Counted from the first letter of the stretch, positions 1 through 9,347 are shown. The stretch: 64,000 bases of DNA from MPNP01 sp965221445 (GCA_965221445.1 CBDCSF010000013.1:558001-622000), one strand, 5' to 3'. A program made the numbers and translations. Notes: generated by a model from the sequence alone, not told the origin.

Positions 1-1
1 T

Positions 2-133
2 ACTCTAAACCGTTATGGTGTCTTTTACGACATTGAAAGCGCCGAGATTGCGATCAGGAAGCTGGAAGGTGCAACCATCAAGGACAAAAGGGCTTTTGCA
101 GTATGGACGGCCTTTGGTAAAAGAAAAAATTGA
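2..133 (+). CDS. C-terminal end of an RRM-like ORF (partial at left edge)
   Basis: An open frame runs in from the left edge and stops at 131-133, giving about 43 residues. The pattern R-Y-G-V-F-Y, then A-x2-A-I-x2-L-x-G and K-R-A-F-A-V-W, resembles the RNP-1 strand and following helix/strand of an RNA recognition motif, as in small single-RRM bacterial RNA-binding proteins. This is pattern recognition only and the first half is outside the window. A second short frame (133-195) overlaps the stop as TGATG but encodes only 20 residues. No function is claimed. Confidence 0.35.
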   Translation, partial: TLNRYGVFYDIESAEIAIRKLEGATIKDKRAFAVWTAFGKRKN

Positions 134-409
134 TGGAAAGGTTCAAGGCTGATCCCGATGATCCTCAGCGAAACACGAAGCAAAACTGGCCCTAGGCTAA
201 ATTCCGCTCTTCATCGACCTGAAGAAGTGACAACCCATCAGGACCTGGGACTGTTTCTTGCTGCCGGAAAAGGTACCTCCCCCGACATCACTTTTTGAAA
301 AGGTTTTTATTCAATCCTGTTCCCCTTTTATTTCTCACAATAAACCGTAACTTAACCCCGTTTTTTTATCAAATTTATTTAAAGCTGATTTACTGATAAA
401 TTGAATTAA
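134..409. other. Non-coding stretch, nothing recognised
   Basis: About 275 bases between the RRM-like end and the IS5-type remnant. It holds only a 20-codon frame (133-195) and AT-rich sequence. I see no RNA gene or convincing promoter. Confidence 0.5.
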
Positions 410-1281
410 GGGCACCTCAATTAATTAATCAACCAAAGATTTTTTTCAAATCAGCCCTCAAGAACTGGCATTACATCCTTTTTTGTGATTCACTTGCATC
501 AACCAATAAATCATTCCCCTTTTGATGCAAACCGGGAGTATCCAAATGGAAATGCGTCATTTTTTTGAAGCACGGCAACAGCGTGAAGCCCTGAAGGAGT
601 TCAACAATCTGCAAGTCATGAAGGAACTGGTTGACTGGGACCTCTTTACACCCACCTTGAGGAGATCTTCGGTCCTCCTCTTACCAGTGGTCCGGGACGA
701 CGGCCCTGGGATTACCTTGTCATCTTCCGTTCCCTGCTGGTGGAGGTACGTCCGGAGGGTGACCGTTGTGTTTAGGCCGACAGCGCCTAGCGTTCGCAAG
801 ACAGTATTGCGAATGTGGTTGGGATGGGAGTGTATCCTCGTTTCAATCACAAGGCGAAAGGGGGGGGGGGACACCGTTGAGTGATCACCAGCGTTCGTAG
901 AACCGTAGCTATTCGCGTGCACGTTGTCGTGTTGAACACGTCTTTGGGTCTCTTCGGAACAATCTGAAGGGTGGTTATGTGCGCTGTATTGGTTATGGCC
1001 GTGCGCGGGTTTGGATTGGGTTGGTCACTCTGTGTTACAATCTGAGGCGTTTCAGTTATCTGGCGAGGGACGTTGGTGCTGTGTAGGTTGACTTATGTCA
1101 AGAGTTTCCCAAAGAAGGGGGAGGTGAGTGTAAAGGGTCGATTGAGAGGTGACTTTGACCCAAAGGAGACCGGGTTGAGTAAAGATTCATGAAAAACACC
1201 TCATTTTGGAGATAGAAAGTTTAGAAATTGTTGCTTAAAGATCAGGGGAAATCTCTGAAAATCGTTAAAATAGAGGTGCCC
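410..1281 (+). mobile_element. Decayed IS5-family insertion sequence
   Basis: The element is bounded by short inverted ends, GGGCACCTC at 410-418 and GAGGTGCCC at 1273-1281. The left end, the leader and the first codons of the transposase recur at 37710-37942, which shows this is a repeated element. Only about 540 bases of coding sequence remain where a full IS5-family transposase needs roughly 900, so the middle of the gene has been deleted. A run of ten G's near 860 may mark a slippage site or an assembly problem. Confidence 0.6.
546..1086 (+). pseudogene. IS5-family transposase remnant (frameshifted, internally deleted)
   Basis: From the ATG at 546 the frame encodes a typical N-terminus up to about 655 (DLFTPTL). 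The match then continues in the next frame as EEIFGPP...GRRPWDYLVIFRSLL, the usual IS5 N-terminal pattern, until about 770. The C-terminal part is readable around 925-1086 as VEHVFGSLRNNLKGG followed by RARVWIGLVTLCYNLRR, the canonical IS5-family end. The catalytic DDE core between them is missing. It cannot encode a working transposase. Confidence 0.6.
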
Positions 1282-1466
1282 AATATTGCTAATTTATCAT
1301 TGATAATCTAAACATTCTTTGAGAAGTTATGTTACCAGCAGCCTCTTTATTTTTACGAAGAGTTTTGTGAGTTTCAACCTTTATCATTTGTTGAAATATA
1401 CTAGATTGACGCTCTAAATTCAGGGTTACTTTAGCCCAAATGATTTCTAACACTTCGATTTTTCTA

Positions 1467-2492
1467 CTAACTTATTTGCCAGTTGTAAAAGCCACCTCTA
1501 GCTTCTTTCCTGTTTATGGTGTCTTCCTTCCACAGGTAATTTAGGTGAGCATACGCTTCAGCAGTTGCCAAACCGAATTCTCTTTCTGGAATCCTCCTAC
1601 CGAACAAAATATTAAAACAATCCATTACTGTACGCGGCTGCTCTACAAAAGAAGTTAGATTTTCCAAGCAAGATCTATGGTGCTCTATGAGCTGACAGAT
1701 CCGTTCTTTAACTCCCCTGAATGGAGCCTTGTGGCCAGGAAATACCAAGGTTTCGTTATTGGCGAACTCGTAAAACATATGGCAGGATTCCAACCACTCT
1801 TTCAAAGGATTGGCATCTGGTTCAGATGCGTAAACTCCTATATTTGGGGTTATATCAGGTAGAAACTGATCACCTCCTAGACACATACTTCCATCCTCAG
1901 ACCAAAAGGTTGCATGTGCGGGGGCGTGCCCATTTCCGATTTTTACCCTCCAGTTTCTTTTCCCTATGGATACTAAATCACCCTCAGAAATTCTTGTGTA
2001 GCCAAGTGGAATTTTGTGGACAACATCAGCAAAATTAAATGGCCTTGTTTTCTTCCTTTCTTCCAATTTCTCCTTCGTCAATCCTGCTTTCTGAAAGTAG
2101 GAAATAGATTCCTGAGTATGTTGGTCCTGTACATCCAGAACCAACATGCGAGCTAGTAGCCAGGAAATCTGGGTTATCTGTATTTCCGAGTTGAATTTTG
2201 ATCTGAACCAACCTGCCATCCCGATATGATCGGGGTGATAATGGGTTACAATTACTCTGGTTACTGGCTTGGGATTGAGGTGATTACTAATAATGTTCTT
2301 CCAGATTTCGACACATCGCTTGGTATAAAAACCTGTATCTATTATCGTCCAGCCATTTTCTTCTTCGAAAGCAAATACATTCACATGATCTAAAGCCATG
2401 GGAAGGGGTAACCTGAACCAAAGTATCCCTTCATCAATCTGGACGGGATTATCATCATGGGGCTTTTGGGAATAAGGGAACTCTAGGGTCAT
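1467..2492 (-). CDS. MBL-fold metallo-hydrolase
   Basis: A 341-residue protein with the metallo-beta-lactamase signature HYHPDH at residues 84-89 after a T-H-Y strand, and a downstream GHAPAH and GGDQF that fit the further metal ligands. Such proteins are soluble Zn or Fe hydrolases, often acting on thioesters or glyoxalase-type substrates; the substrate cannot be read here. AAGGA lies 4-5 bases before the ATG at 2492. It lies 23 bases downstream of the acyl-CoA dehydrogenase gene on the same strand and is probably co-transcribed with it, which suggests a role in acyl-CoA metabolism (inference). Confidence 0.85.
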   Translation of the reverse strand: MTLEFPYSQKPHDDNPVQIDEGILWFRLPLPMALDHVNVFAFEEENGWTIIDTGFYTKRCVEIWKNIISNHLNPKPVTRVIVTHYHPDHIGMAGWFRSKFNSEIQITQISWLLARMLVLDVQDQHTQESISYFQKAGLTKEKLEERKKTRPFNFADVVHKIPLGYTRISEGDLVSIGKRNWRVKIGNGHAPAHATFWSEDGSMCLGGDQFLPDITPNIGVYASEPDANPLKEWLESCHMFYEFANNETLVFPGHKAPFRGVKERICQLIEHHRSCLENLTSFVEQPRTVMDCFNILFGRRIPEREFGLATAEAYAHLNYLWKEDTINRKEARGGFYNWQIS

Positions 2493-2515
2493 AAAATCCT
2501 TAAAAGGGTAGTATT

Positions 2516-4222
2516 CTAATTGAAATTCACTGCATTTAGGTCGATATCTCCACCCACTACTTCATCGCAAAGACTCATGGATTGTGGAAAAATCCTCTTG
2601 AAAAAAACCAAAGCCAATGCCTGGATATTCACATTAGGAACAGACTTGAAACTACCCAATATAAGAAAGTATCCTCCCAATAATAACCCCAGTGATCTCA
2701 AATAGGCCTGTGCACCTGCAAGCCTGCTTGACTGCTCTGGTTGGTTAACAAGCCAATTTGTAACTTCCTTAATTTTATTACCTGTCTCAATTACTTGAAA
2801 AACACCCTTTGAAGCCTGACCGCCCTTTGAAGAAACTATTTCAATGATTTCATCTACCAATGAATGAACAGTTTCGCCATTCTTCCCAATCTTCCTTAAA
2901 ATGAGGTCATTTGCCTGTATTCCATTGGTACCTTCATAGATGGTCGTTACAATCGAATCCCTTAAATACTGAGAGACACCACTTTCTTCAATATAGCCAA
3001 TTCCACCGTGAACTCTTATACCAGCTAAAGATACTTCCACCCCAGTTTCAGAGCCAAAAAATTTTGCTATCGGAGTTAATAACCCAGCTCTATCTTTCCA
3101 CTTTTGATCGCCTGATATTTTTGCCATATCCAGTGAATAGGCACAATAGGAACAAATTGCCCTTGCAATATAAACTTGAGCCTTCATCACTGCCAGTATT
3201 CGCTTTATATCCGGATACTGGCTTATTGATTGAGGTTGACCATTTCTCTTTTCAACTCCCTGAATTCTTTCCCTGGCATAATTTTCAGCGGTTTGCAACG
3301 CAGCTTCAGCAACGCCAACACCTTGGCACCCTACCCCCAACCTGGCACTGTTCATCATGGCAAACATGGCTTTCAAACCTTCATTGGGTCGACCAATCAT
3401 TTTTCCCAAGGCTCGTTCAAAACTAACCACAGCAGTTGGGGAGCCATGCAATCCCAATTTATCTTCAAGAGATAGTATTTGGAGTTTGTTCCTTTTTTGG
3501 TATTTGTCCTCCCCGCTTGGAAGATATTTTGGCACAAGGAAAAGAGAAAGCCCCCTCGAACCCTTGGGTGAATCGGGTAATCTCGCTAGAACCAGGTGAC
3601 AAACATTTTCGGAAAAATCTGCATCTGCCCAGCTGATGAAAATTTTCTGCCCTGTTATTTCGTACTCACCTGTATTCAGGAGTTCCGCTTTGGTTCTAAT
3701 CCCACCTACATCAGTTCCTGCCTGTGGTTCAGTGATGTTCATGGTCCCATACCATTCTCCTGATAGGAGTTTGGGTATGACAAGGGCTTTAATTTCAGCA
3801 GAAGCAAAAAGTTCAAGAGCTTCAATTTGCCCCTGTGTGAGGAGAGGGTTCAAGCCCAAAGATATGCAGGCTCCATTAACAAATTCATTCAGGGCATTTT
3901 GAACAAGTTTGGGCAATCCCAATCCACCATATTGCTGGTCGGCAGATATACCTACCAAACCTGAATCAGTCAGTGCTTGATAGCCTTCACGGAAACCAGG
4001 TGAAGTTATGACCACACCGTTTTCCAATTTGGCCGGATACTGATCTCCTGACTTTTGAAGAGGTGCAATGGTTTCCTCGGTTATTTTTGCCATTGCATCA
4101 AGAAAAAAATCTATATCCTCAACTTCAGCATCACCAAAACGACTGTTGTCCAACAGGGATTCCATGTCAAAAATATGGTTGAATAGAAATCTGTATTCTT
4201 CTATGGGAGCTTTGAAACTCAT
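2516..4222 (-). CDS. Acyl-CoA dehydrogenase, DmdC-like long form
   Basis: A 568-residue flavoprotein. The N-terminus begins with the KAP...FLFN...DMESL pattern seen in the roughly 590-residue acyl-CoA dehydrogenases that include 3-methylmercaptopropionyl-CoA dehydrogenase (DmdC). The middle carries MNITEPQAGTDVGGIRTKA, the usual FAD/substrate loop, and the C-terminal half has GGIGYIEE and TTIYEGTNGIQANDL, strongly conserved in the superfamily. It oxidises an acyl-CoA to the enoyl-CoA and passes electrons to ETF. The DmdC paralogues act on various acyl groups, so DMSP breakdown should not be assumed. It is the first gene of a two-gene unit with the MBL hydrolase. Confidence 0.85.
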   Translation of the reverse strand: MSFKAPIEEYRFLFNHIFDMESLLDNSRFGDAEVEDIDFFLDAMAKITEETIAPLQKSGDQYPAKLENGVVITSPGFREGYQALTDSGLVGISADQQYGGLGLPKLVQNALNEFVNGACISLGLNPLLTQGQIEALELFASAEIKALVIPKLLSGEWYGTMNITEPQAGTDVGGIRTKAELLNTGEYEITGQKIFISWADADFSENVCHLVLARLPDSPKGSRGLSLFLVPKYLPSGEDKYQKRNKLQILSLEDKLGLHGSPTAVVSFERALGKMIGRPNEGLKAMFAMMNSARLGVGCQGVGVAEAALQTAENYARERIQGVEKRNGQPQSISQYPDIKRILAVMKAQVYIARAICSYCAYSLDMAKISGDQKWKDRAGLLTPIAKFFGSETGVEVSLAGIRVHGGIGYIEESGVSQYLRDSIVTTIYEGTNGIQANDLILRKIGKNGETVHSLVDEIIEIVSSKGGQASKGVFQVIETGNKIKEVTNWLVNQPEQSSRLAGAQAYLRSLGLLLGGYFLILGSFKSVPNVNIQALALVFFKRIFPQSMSLCDEVVGGDIDLNAVNFN

Positions 4223-4338
4223 GTGAAATGACCTTTAGTCAATGGGTTTTCATTGAGGTATTATGAACCTGAACTAATCTATTGAATTCAAAATTGCCGT
4301 AGATTTACGATAATCATTCTATACATACTTAATTCTAT

Positions 4339-5298
4339 ATGAACACTCTTCTACTCTCTACAACGAAGAAATCCCTTACTCATGCTTCCGAGATTTTGGC
4401 AAAAGGAGGATTGGTAGCTTTCCCAACAGAAACTGTTTATGGTCTAGGGGCAGATGCATATAATGAAAAGGCCGTCAGCAGGGTATTTACGGTTAAAGGG
4501 AGGCCGTCGGCAAATCCCTTGATTGTCCACGTAAAGGACCTTGGAATGGCCTCTAGATTGGCCATATTTGATGAAGTTTCCAGTCATCTTGCAAGAGTAT
4601 TTTGGCCAGGTCCCCTAACTCTAATCCTGCCCAAAAACGAAACTTCGAATATACCTGAAAATGTAACTGCAAATTCTGGATATATTGCCATTCGGGTACC
4701 TGCCAACCCGATTATCCAGCAACTTATTGAATTGCTTGGCAAACCGATTGTGGGACCATCAGCTAATACTTCTGGAAAAATGAGTTCGACCTCACCAGCC
4801 CATGTTTTATCTGACTTCAACGGTAAAATAGATGCCGTAATCAATGGAGATGATTGCCCAATGGGGCTGGAGTCAACAATTTTGATGTATGAACACCCCA
4901 GCCTTCAGATTTTGAGATTGGGTATCATCTCAGAGGAGATGATTTCAACAAAATTATCTGAATTGAAAGTTGAAACTTCCCTTGAAGGCAACAAGGTTCC
5001 ATCCCCCGGTTCGAAATTTCGTCATTATTCTCCCGACAACCCAATTCGCATCAATTGCCACGAAAAACGAGACGATGAAGTTTTGATCGGGTTTGGTGAA
5101 ACTATTGAAGCTAATCTTAACCTTTCAGAAAAAGGCGAATTTCAGGAAGCAGCAAAAAATTTATATAAACTGTTAAGGGAAGCTGACCAAATGGTGGAAT
5201 CCACTGACTTAAAGGGTATTGCTGTAGCACCAGTACCTGACTTAGGACTGGGCAAGTCCATCAATGACAGGTTGGAAAGGGCTTCTAGGGAATATTAA
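4339..5298 (+). CDS. tsaC: L-threonylcarbamoyladenylate synthase (Sua5 type)
   Basis: A 319-residue protein with an N-terminal YrdC domain (residues about 10-200; KGRPSANP at 53-60 binds ATP and threonine) followed by a C-terminal Sua5 domain from about residue 225, so it is the long Sua5 form rather than short TsaC. It makes threonylcarbamoyl-AMP for the t6A37 modification of ANN-decoding tRNAs. It is divergent from the acyl-CoA dehydrogenase, with a 116-base intergenic region, and its stop faces the end of yqgE 20 bases away. No clear Shine-Dalgarno precedes the ATG. Confidence 0.93.
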   Translation: MNTLLLSTTKKSLTHASEILAKGGLVAFPTETVYGLGADAYNEKAVSRVFTVKGRPSANPLIVHVKDLGMASRLAIFDEVSSHLARVFWPGPLTLILPKNETSNIPENVTANSGYIAIRVPANPIIQQLIELLGKPIVGPSANTSGKMSSTSPAHVLSDFNGKIDAVINGDDCPMGLESTILMYEHPSLQILRLGIISEEMISTKLSELKVETSLEGNKVPSPGSKFRHYSPDNPIRINCHEKRDDEVLIGFGETIEANLNLSEKGEFQEAAKNLYKLLREADQMVESTDLKGIAVAPVPDLGLGKSINDRLERASREY

Positions 5299-5317
5299 AT
5301 CTGCAAATCAATTCTGG

Positions 5318-5953
5318 TTAAGCGGTACCGCCCTTCATTGAAAGTAGACTTGGGTCTATACCCAGGGATTTAATTGCTGAGGTCCATATGTCCTGTGCTG
5401 TAGTTTCAAAAACCAAATCCTTGGACCCTTCACCGACGAGCCAAAAATTGGCCCGTAATTCGCGTTCAAGTTGACCTGGGCCCCAACCCGCGTAGCCTAG
5501 TGAAAATAGTCGATTGGCAGGACCTTTGCCTTTTGAAATATCTTCTAGGATATGAAGGCTACTGGTAACACAAAAGTGTTCGTCAATTACTTGTGAGGAA
5601 TCATAATCGGTTATATCACATGAATGTACGATCATTGCCAACTCACTATCAACCGGCCCACCAAGATAAACAGGAATCTGTAAATTGTCCCACACCTCAG
5701 TTTTATCCTTATCAATCTGCTTACCAAATTGGATGAAGCCTGCAGGTTTATTGATTACAACACCGATAGCTTTAGTTTCATCATGATCCAATATCAGGAT
5801 GACACTTTTTCGAAAATTACTATCTCTGAATGACGGCATGGCAATCAACAATTTACCAGTTAAGTAATATGTGGGGCGGTTGCTAGAACCAGAAACTTGG
5901 CTCTTCTCCCTCTTTTTACTTTCAAACTTGAATGGAACTTCAAACCTAATCAT
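5318..5953 (-). CDS. YqgE/AlgH family protein (UPF0301)
   Basis: A 211-residue protein. After a variable N-terminal tail of about 30 residues it has the family start YLTGKLLIAMPSFRD, then VILILDHDE...AIGVVINKP, YLGGPV and GYAGWGPGQLERE, all hallmark YqgE blocks. The biochemical role of the family is unsettled. The pairing with the DsbD-N-like gene on the opposite strand is compact: the two 5' ends lie only 35 bases apart, so their promoters must overlap. Confidence 0.9.
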   Translation of the reverse strand: MIRFEVPFKFESKKREKSQVSGSSNRPTYYLTGKLLIAMPSFRDSNFRKSVILILDHDETKAIGVVINKPAGFIQFGKQIDKDKTEVWDNLQIPVYLGGPVDSELAMIVHSCDITDYDSSQVIDEHFCVTSSLHILEDISKGKGPANRLFSLGYAGWGPGQLERELRANFWLVGEGSKDLVFETTAQDIWTSAIKSLGIDPSLLSMKGGTA

Positions 5954-5988
5954 TGTCAGATAGAATATATTATGAAACGATAAAAACT

Positions 5989-6885
5989 ATGAAAAAAATA
6001 AAACTTAGACTTATTATTCAGATTACCTTTATCAGGTTTGTGTACATACTGCTATTGGTTGGTTTTTTTAACCCCTCATTTTCCCAAGCAACTGAAGAAT
6101 CTCTAGTTGATAAGTTTTTGGTTTCTGCAGGGATACCAGATGATATCTTTACTATAAATACCCTACACGGGTGGAGAGAGCAAAAAAACGGAATTGAGGT
6201 TCACTATTTTGGAATTGATATTCAATTACAAGAGGGATGGAAGACTTATTGGCGAAAGACCGGTAATACCGGTTTTCCCATGTCAATAACGTGGGAGGAA
6301 AGACTCAACTTTCATAAATCCATAATCCATTGGCCGAACCCGACGATAGTCACCATGGCCGGAGAACCAACCATAGGTTACGCTGACCGAGTCGTTTTTC
6401 CACTTGAGATTCATCCTCTGACACCCGGAATTCCGATCAGTGGAGTTGGTACCCTTAACCTTGGGGTCTGCAGGGAGGTTTGTATACCGGTTTTTGAAGT
6501 TATTGCCTTAAATTTATTCCCAACCAAAGAAAAAAACTATCCTGAATTGCATACCTCATTGACGAGTAAGCCCCAGACTTTTGTTTCATCATTTCATCCT
6601 GATGTTCTAAATTGCAATATTGATAACGAAAGTGTGCCTCCCACAATCTCAACTCGGATAGATTCTTCATTTCTTGATTTAAACCAGCCCTTTCTTGCCA
6701 TTTATGAAAGTTCTGTTGATCCGGTTTTTTTCTACAAACCTGAGACAGGTTGGGGAAATAATGAGAGCCGGATAATTTATTCCCATTATGAAAGCCTTGA
6801 TGGTTCCGATATAAAACTTGATCCCTCCAAAATAATGCTGACCATTATATCGGAAGAACACACTTACGAAATTCAGGGGTGTTGA
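5989..6885 (+). CDS. DsbD N-terminal-domain-like periplasmic protein
   Basis: A 298-residue protein from the ATG at 5989. A longer frame with a TTG at 5953 would overlap the first codon of yqgE and is less likely. Residues 1-34 form a signal peptide ending near FSQA. The body matches the DsbC/DsbD N-terminal domain (PF11412 type): WKTYWRKTGNTGFP, then GVCREVC with cysteines 161 and 165 as a possible redox pair. There is no DsbD membrane domain, so the electron donor is elsewhere. Proposed role: periplasmic thiol-disulfide exchange (family inference). Confidence 0.75.
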   Translation: MKKIKLRLIIQITFIRFVYILLLVGFFNPSFSQATEESLVDKFLVSAGIPDDIFTINTLHGWREQKNGIEVHYFGIDIQLQEGWKTYWRKTGNTGFPMSITWEERLNFHKSIIHWPNPTIVTMAGEPTIGYADRVVFPLEIHPLTPGIPISGVGTLNLGVCREVCIPVFEVIALNLFPTKEKNYPELHTSLTSKPQTFVSSFHPDVLNCNIDNESVPPTISTRIDSSFLDLNQPFLAIYESSVDPVFFYKPETGWGNNESRIIYSHYESLDGSDIKLDPSKIMLTIISEEHTYEIQGC

Positions 6886-6913
6886 TTGTCAGAACGAGAC
6901 CGGCCAGCAGGTG

Positions 6914-7447
6914 CTATTTCTTGTGTTCTTCCAATCGTGGCATGATCTCAACCAGATTACAAGGACGATTCCTTAGGTCCAGTTGTGACCTCAATATACC
7001 ATCCCATGCATCTTTGCAGGCGTTGGGTGAACCCGGTATTGCAAAAAAGTAGGTTCCGGAATATACGCCAGCACAGGCTCTGGACTGAATCGCAGACGCT
7101 CCAATTTTATCGTAGGAAACCATGGTAAACAAAGTTGAGAAACCAGTTATCTCCTTTTCATAAATGCTCTTATGTGCTTCAACTGTAACATCTCTACCCG
7201 TCAAACCTGTTCCCCCGGTTGATAACACAACATCAACTTCAGGATTATCCGCTAATTCCAAAAGCCTATGCCGGATGACAGACAGGTCGTCAGGGATTAC
7301 TTCTCGCAACACAACATTGTGACCTTCCTCGCTGGCCCTTTCTTCCAAAACATGGCCAGACTTGTCATCGCTCAGGGACCGTGTATCGGAGATTGTCAAA
7401 ACAGCAATATTGACCGGTACAAAGGACTGTGTATTTGGGTTATTCAT
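6914..7447 (-). CDS. moaB: Molybdenum cofactor biosynthesis protein MoaB
   Basis: A 177-residue protein of the MoaB/MogA fold with ISDTRSLSDDKSG near the N-terminus and STGGTGLTGRDVTVEA, the molybdopterin-binding loop. It adenylates molybdopterin before metal insertion. Its start overlaps the end of the uracil-DNA glycosylase gene by 8 bases, so the two are translationally coupled. moaD and moaE lie 14 kb away in this window, and msrP at 44.5 kb is a molybdoenzyme that needs this pathway. Confidence 0.9.
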   Translation of the reverse strand: MNNPNTQSFVPVNIAVLTISDTRSLSDDKSGHVLEERASEEGHNVVLREVIPDDLSVIRHRLLELADNPEVDVVLSTGGTGLTGRDVTVEAHKSIYEKEITGFSTLFTMVSYDKIGASAIQSRACAGVYSGTYFFAIPGSPNACKDAWDGILRSQLDLRNRPCNLVEIMPRLEEHKK

Positions 7448-8264
7448 TCCGATCCAGTTCCCCCAATTTTTTCTTTACCGTGAGGACATCCTGCCAAATA
7501 TTTTTCTTGAATGTTGGATTTCTTAAAAGAAAGGCCGGATGGACAGTCGGCATTACATCCATTTCATCGATCCGTGACCATGTTCCCCGCAATTTGGTTA
7601 TACCTTGTTTTCTCAATATAGCGCTACAGGCAATATTACCTGTGAGTACCAGAATCTTGGGGTTAATCAACTCTATGTGTTTCCATATAAATGGCCGAAA
7701 CATTTCTATTTCGGGGCTGGTTGGATTCCGGTTACCTGGTGGTCTCCAGTTTATCGAATTAGTGATATAAAACGAATCTTGAGGTTTGGAATTTAATCTG
7801 GAGATACTTACTTCGGAAAAAATTTTATCCAGTAATCGACCCGATTTCCCGACAAATGGTTTGCCCTTGATATCCTCCTCATTACCTGGTGCTTCACCAA
7901 CAATCATTAACCACGCATCAGGATTACCATCAGAAAAAACCAGATTCCTGGAAGTTTTTCGATAGGGGCAATGGTGAAATTCCAACAAGGCCTCTCTTAA
8001 ATCTTCAAGAGATGTTACTTTGGAAACTAGTCTGGTGGCATCATCTACCGCTTCATTCAGATTTGAGGTCTCTTGTGGTGTATCTACAGCTGGAAGAAGG
8101 CTGCTGGGCGATTTTACCTTTTCCTCGGAAGGTTCCTTCAAGGTATCTCTTTCTTCAACTGTATTGTCTTGCTGAAAATGATTCACAGGCTGTTCGCCCA
8201 TCGTCTCATCTATCCCCATTTCAATTTGCCAGTTAAGGATTTCTACTTTGTCCTGAATACACAT
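7440..8264 (-). CDS. Uracil-DNA glycosylase, family 4-like
   Basis: A 274-residue protein. The core starts at about residue 95 with HCPYRKTSRNLVFSDGNP, followed by GEAPGNEEDIKGKPFVGKSG (the GEAPG-x2-ED motif I of family 4) and NSINWRPPGNRNPT. It removes uracil from DNA. Family 4 enzymes normally bind a 4Fe-4S cluster through four cysteines; here the positions in RPPGNR and in the E-I-x2-F-x-P block are Trp and Phe, so at most one of the usual ligands remains. The first 90 residues are acidic, low in conservation and probably disordered. Upstream of and overlapping moaB. Confidence 0.85.
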   Translation of the reverse strand: MCIQDKVEILNWQIEMGIDETMGEQPVNHFQQDNTVEERDTLKEPSEEKVKSPSSLLPAVDTPQETSNLNEAVDDATRLVSKVTSLEDLREALLEFHHCPYRKTSRNLVFSDGNPDAWLMIVGEAPGNEEDIKGKPFVGKSGRLLDKIFSEVSISRLNSKPQDSFYITNSINWRPPGNRNPTSPEIEMFRPFIWKHIELINPKILVLTGNIACSAILRKQGITKLRGTWSRIDEMDVMPTVHPAFLLRNPTFKKNIWQDVLTVKKKLGELDRNE

Positions 8265-8412
8265 TATTTTCTTGGTTAACCCAGATTCTGTTTATATCTT
8301 GCATTCAGAATTTTTTCTGAAAAACAATTTTAACTACCAATTTTCTTCCGAAAATCTTAAATCAGATTTTAGCAATTTTCTTCCAGTTGGATAGTAACCT
8401 TGAAGGAATGAT
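8265..8412. promoter_or_regulatory. Divergent promoter region between udg-moaB and pyrB
   Basis: An AT-rich 148-base gap between two divergent transcription units. It must hold both promoters, but I cannot pick individual -35/-10 boxes with confidence. AAGGA at 8403-8407 is the apparent ribosome binding site of pyrB. Confidence 0.4.
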
Positions 8413-9327
8413 ATTATCAAACACCTCTTAGGAATAGAAAACCTTTCCATTCAGGAAATTGACACCATTCTTGAACGAGCCAATGATTTTGTGAATCTTA
8501 ATCGCCAATCGGTCAAACAGTCAAGGGAACTGGAAGGCAAGACCCAAATCAACATTTTTTTCGAAAACTCCACTCGGACTCAGGCAAGTTTTGAACTTGC
8601 GGGAAAGAGGCTTGGTGCAGATGTTATGAACCTGGGAGTTGATAAAAGCTCAGTTGGTAAAGGTGAAACGTTGATTGACACAGCCTTGACACTCAATGCC
8701 ATGCAACCCGATATCCTGGTCATCCGCCACCCTAGTTCTGGGGCTGCCAATCTGTTGGCAGATAAAGTGCACTGTTCAGTAATTAACGCCGGAGATGGCA
8801 CCCATGAACATCCCACCCAAGCCCTTCTGGATGCTTTGACCATCCAACGAACAAAAAAGACTCTTTCCGGGCTAAAGATTGCTATTTGTGGGGATATCAA
8901 ACATTCTCGAGTTGCCAGGTCAAATATTCAATTGTTGGGAAAAAAGGGGAATTTCATTAGGTTGATTGGCCCCAGAACGTTGATGCCAGCCCAATTTGAG
9001 GAATTGGGGGTAGAAATTTACCATGATTTGGAACAGGGCTTGAGAAATGTGGATGTCGTCATGATGCTTCGCTTGCAAAAAGAAAGAATGGCTGGCGCAC
9101 TTATCCCATCGGTCAGGGAATATTATAAAACTTACGGATTGACTTTCGAGAAATTGGAATCAGCCAAAAAGGATGCCATTGTTATGCACCCAGGACCAAT
9201 GAATCGGGGAACTGAAATTGATGGCAACCTAGCCGATGATATTAACCACTCAGTAATTCAAAATCAGGTTGAGTTTGGTGTTGCCACCAGGATGGCGGTA
9301 ATGTGTCTTCTTTGTCAAAATACCTAA
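8413..9327 (+). CDS. pyrB: Aspartate carbamoyltranscarbamylase catalytic chain
   Basis: Residues from HLLGIENLS onward align with the PyrB N-terminus, so the protein must begin upstream of the first in-frame GTG (8491). The in-frame stop is at 8401, leaving only ATT 8413 or ATC 8416 as start codons; AAGGA at 8403-8407 is 5 bases from ATT 8413. The ATG at 8408 is in another frame and stops after seven codons. From ATT the product is 304 residues, the normal length, with the carbamoyl-phosphate motif STRT at 53-56 and HEHPTQALLDAL. It makes carbamoyl aspartate for pyrimidines. First gene of pyrB-pyrC-plsY. Either a rare AUU start or a one-base error in the sequence. Confidence 0.85.
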   Translation: MIKHLLGIENLSIQEIDTILERANDFVNLNRQSVKQSRELEGKTQINIFFENSTRTQASFELAGKRLGADVMNLGVDKSSVGKGETLIDTALTLNAMQPDILVIRHPSSGAANLLADKVHCSVINAGDGTHEHPTQALLDALTIQRTKKTLSGLKIAICGDIKHSRVARSNIQLLGKKGNFIRLIGPRTLMPAQFEELGVEIYHDLEQGLRNVDVVMMLRLQKERMAGALIPSVREYYKTYGLTFEKLESAKKDAIVMHPGPMNRGTEIDGNLADDINHSVIQNQVEFGVATRMAVMCLLCQNT

Positions 9328-9347
9328 TAAATAATTGAGGTTGAGGA

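Noticed and set aside
2911..3426. A 171-codon plus-strand frame opposite the acyl-CoA dehydrogenase
   Set aside because: Antisense shadow of a well-supported gene, no protein family match.
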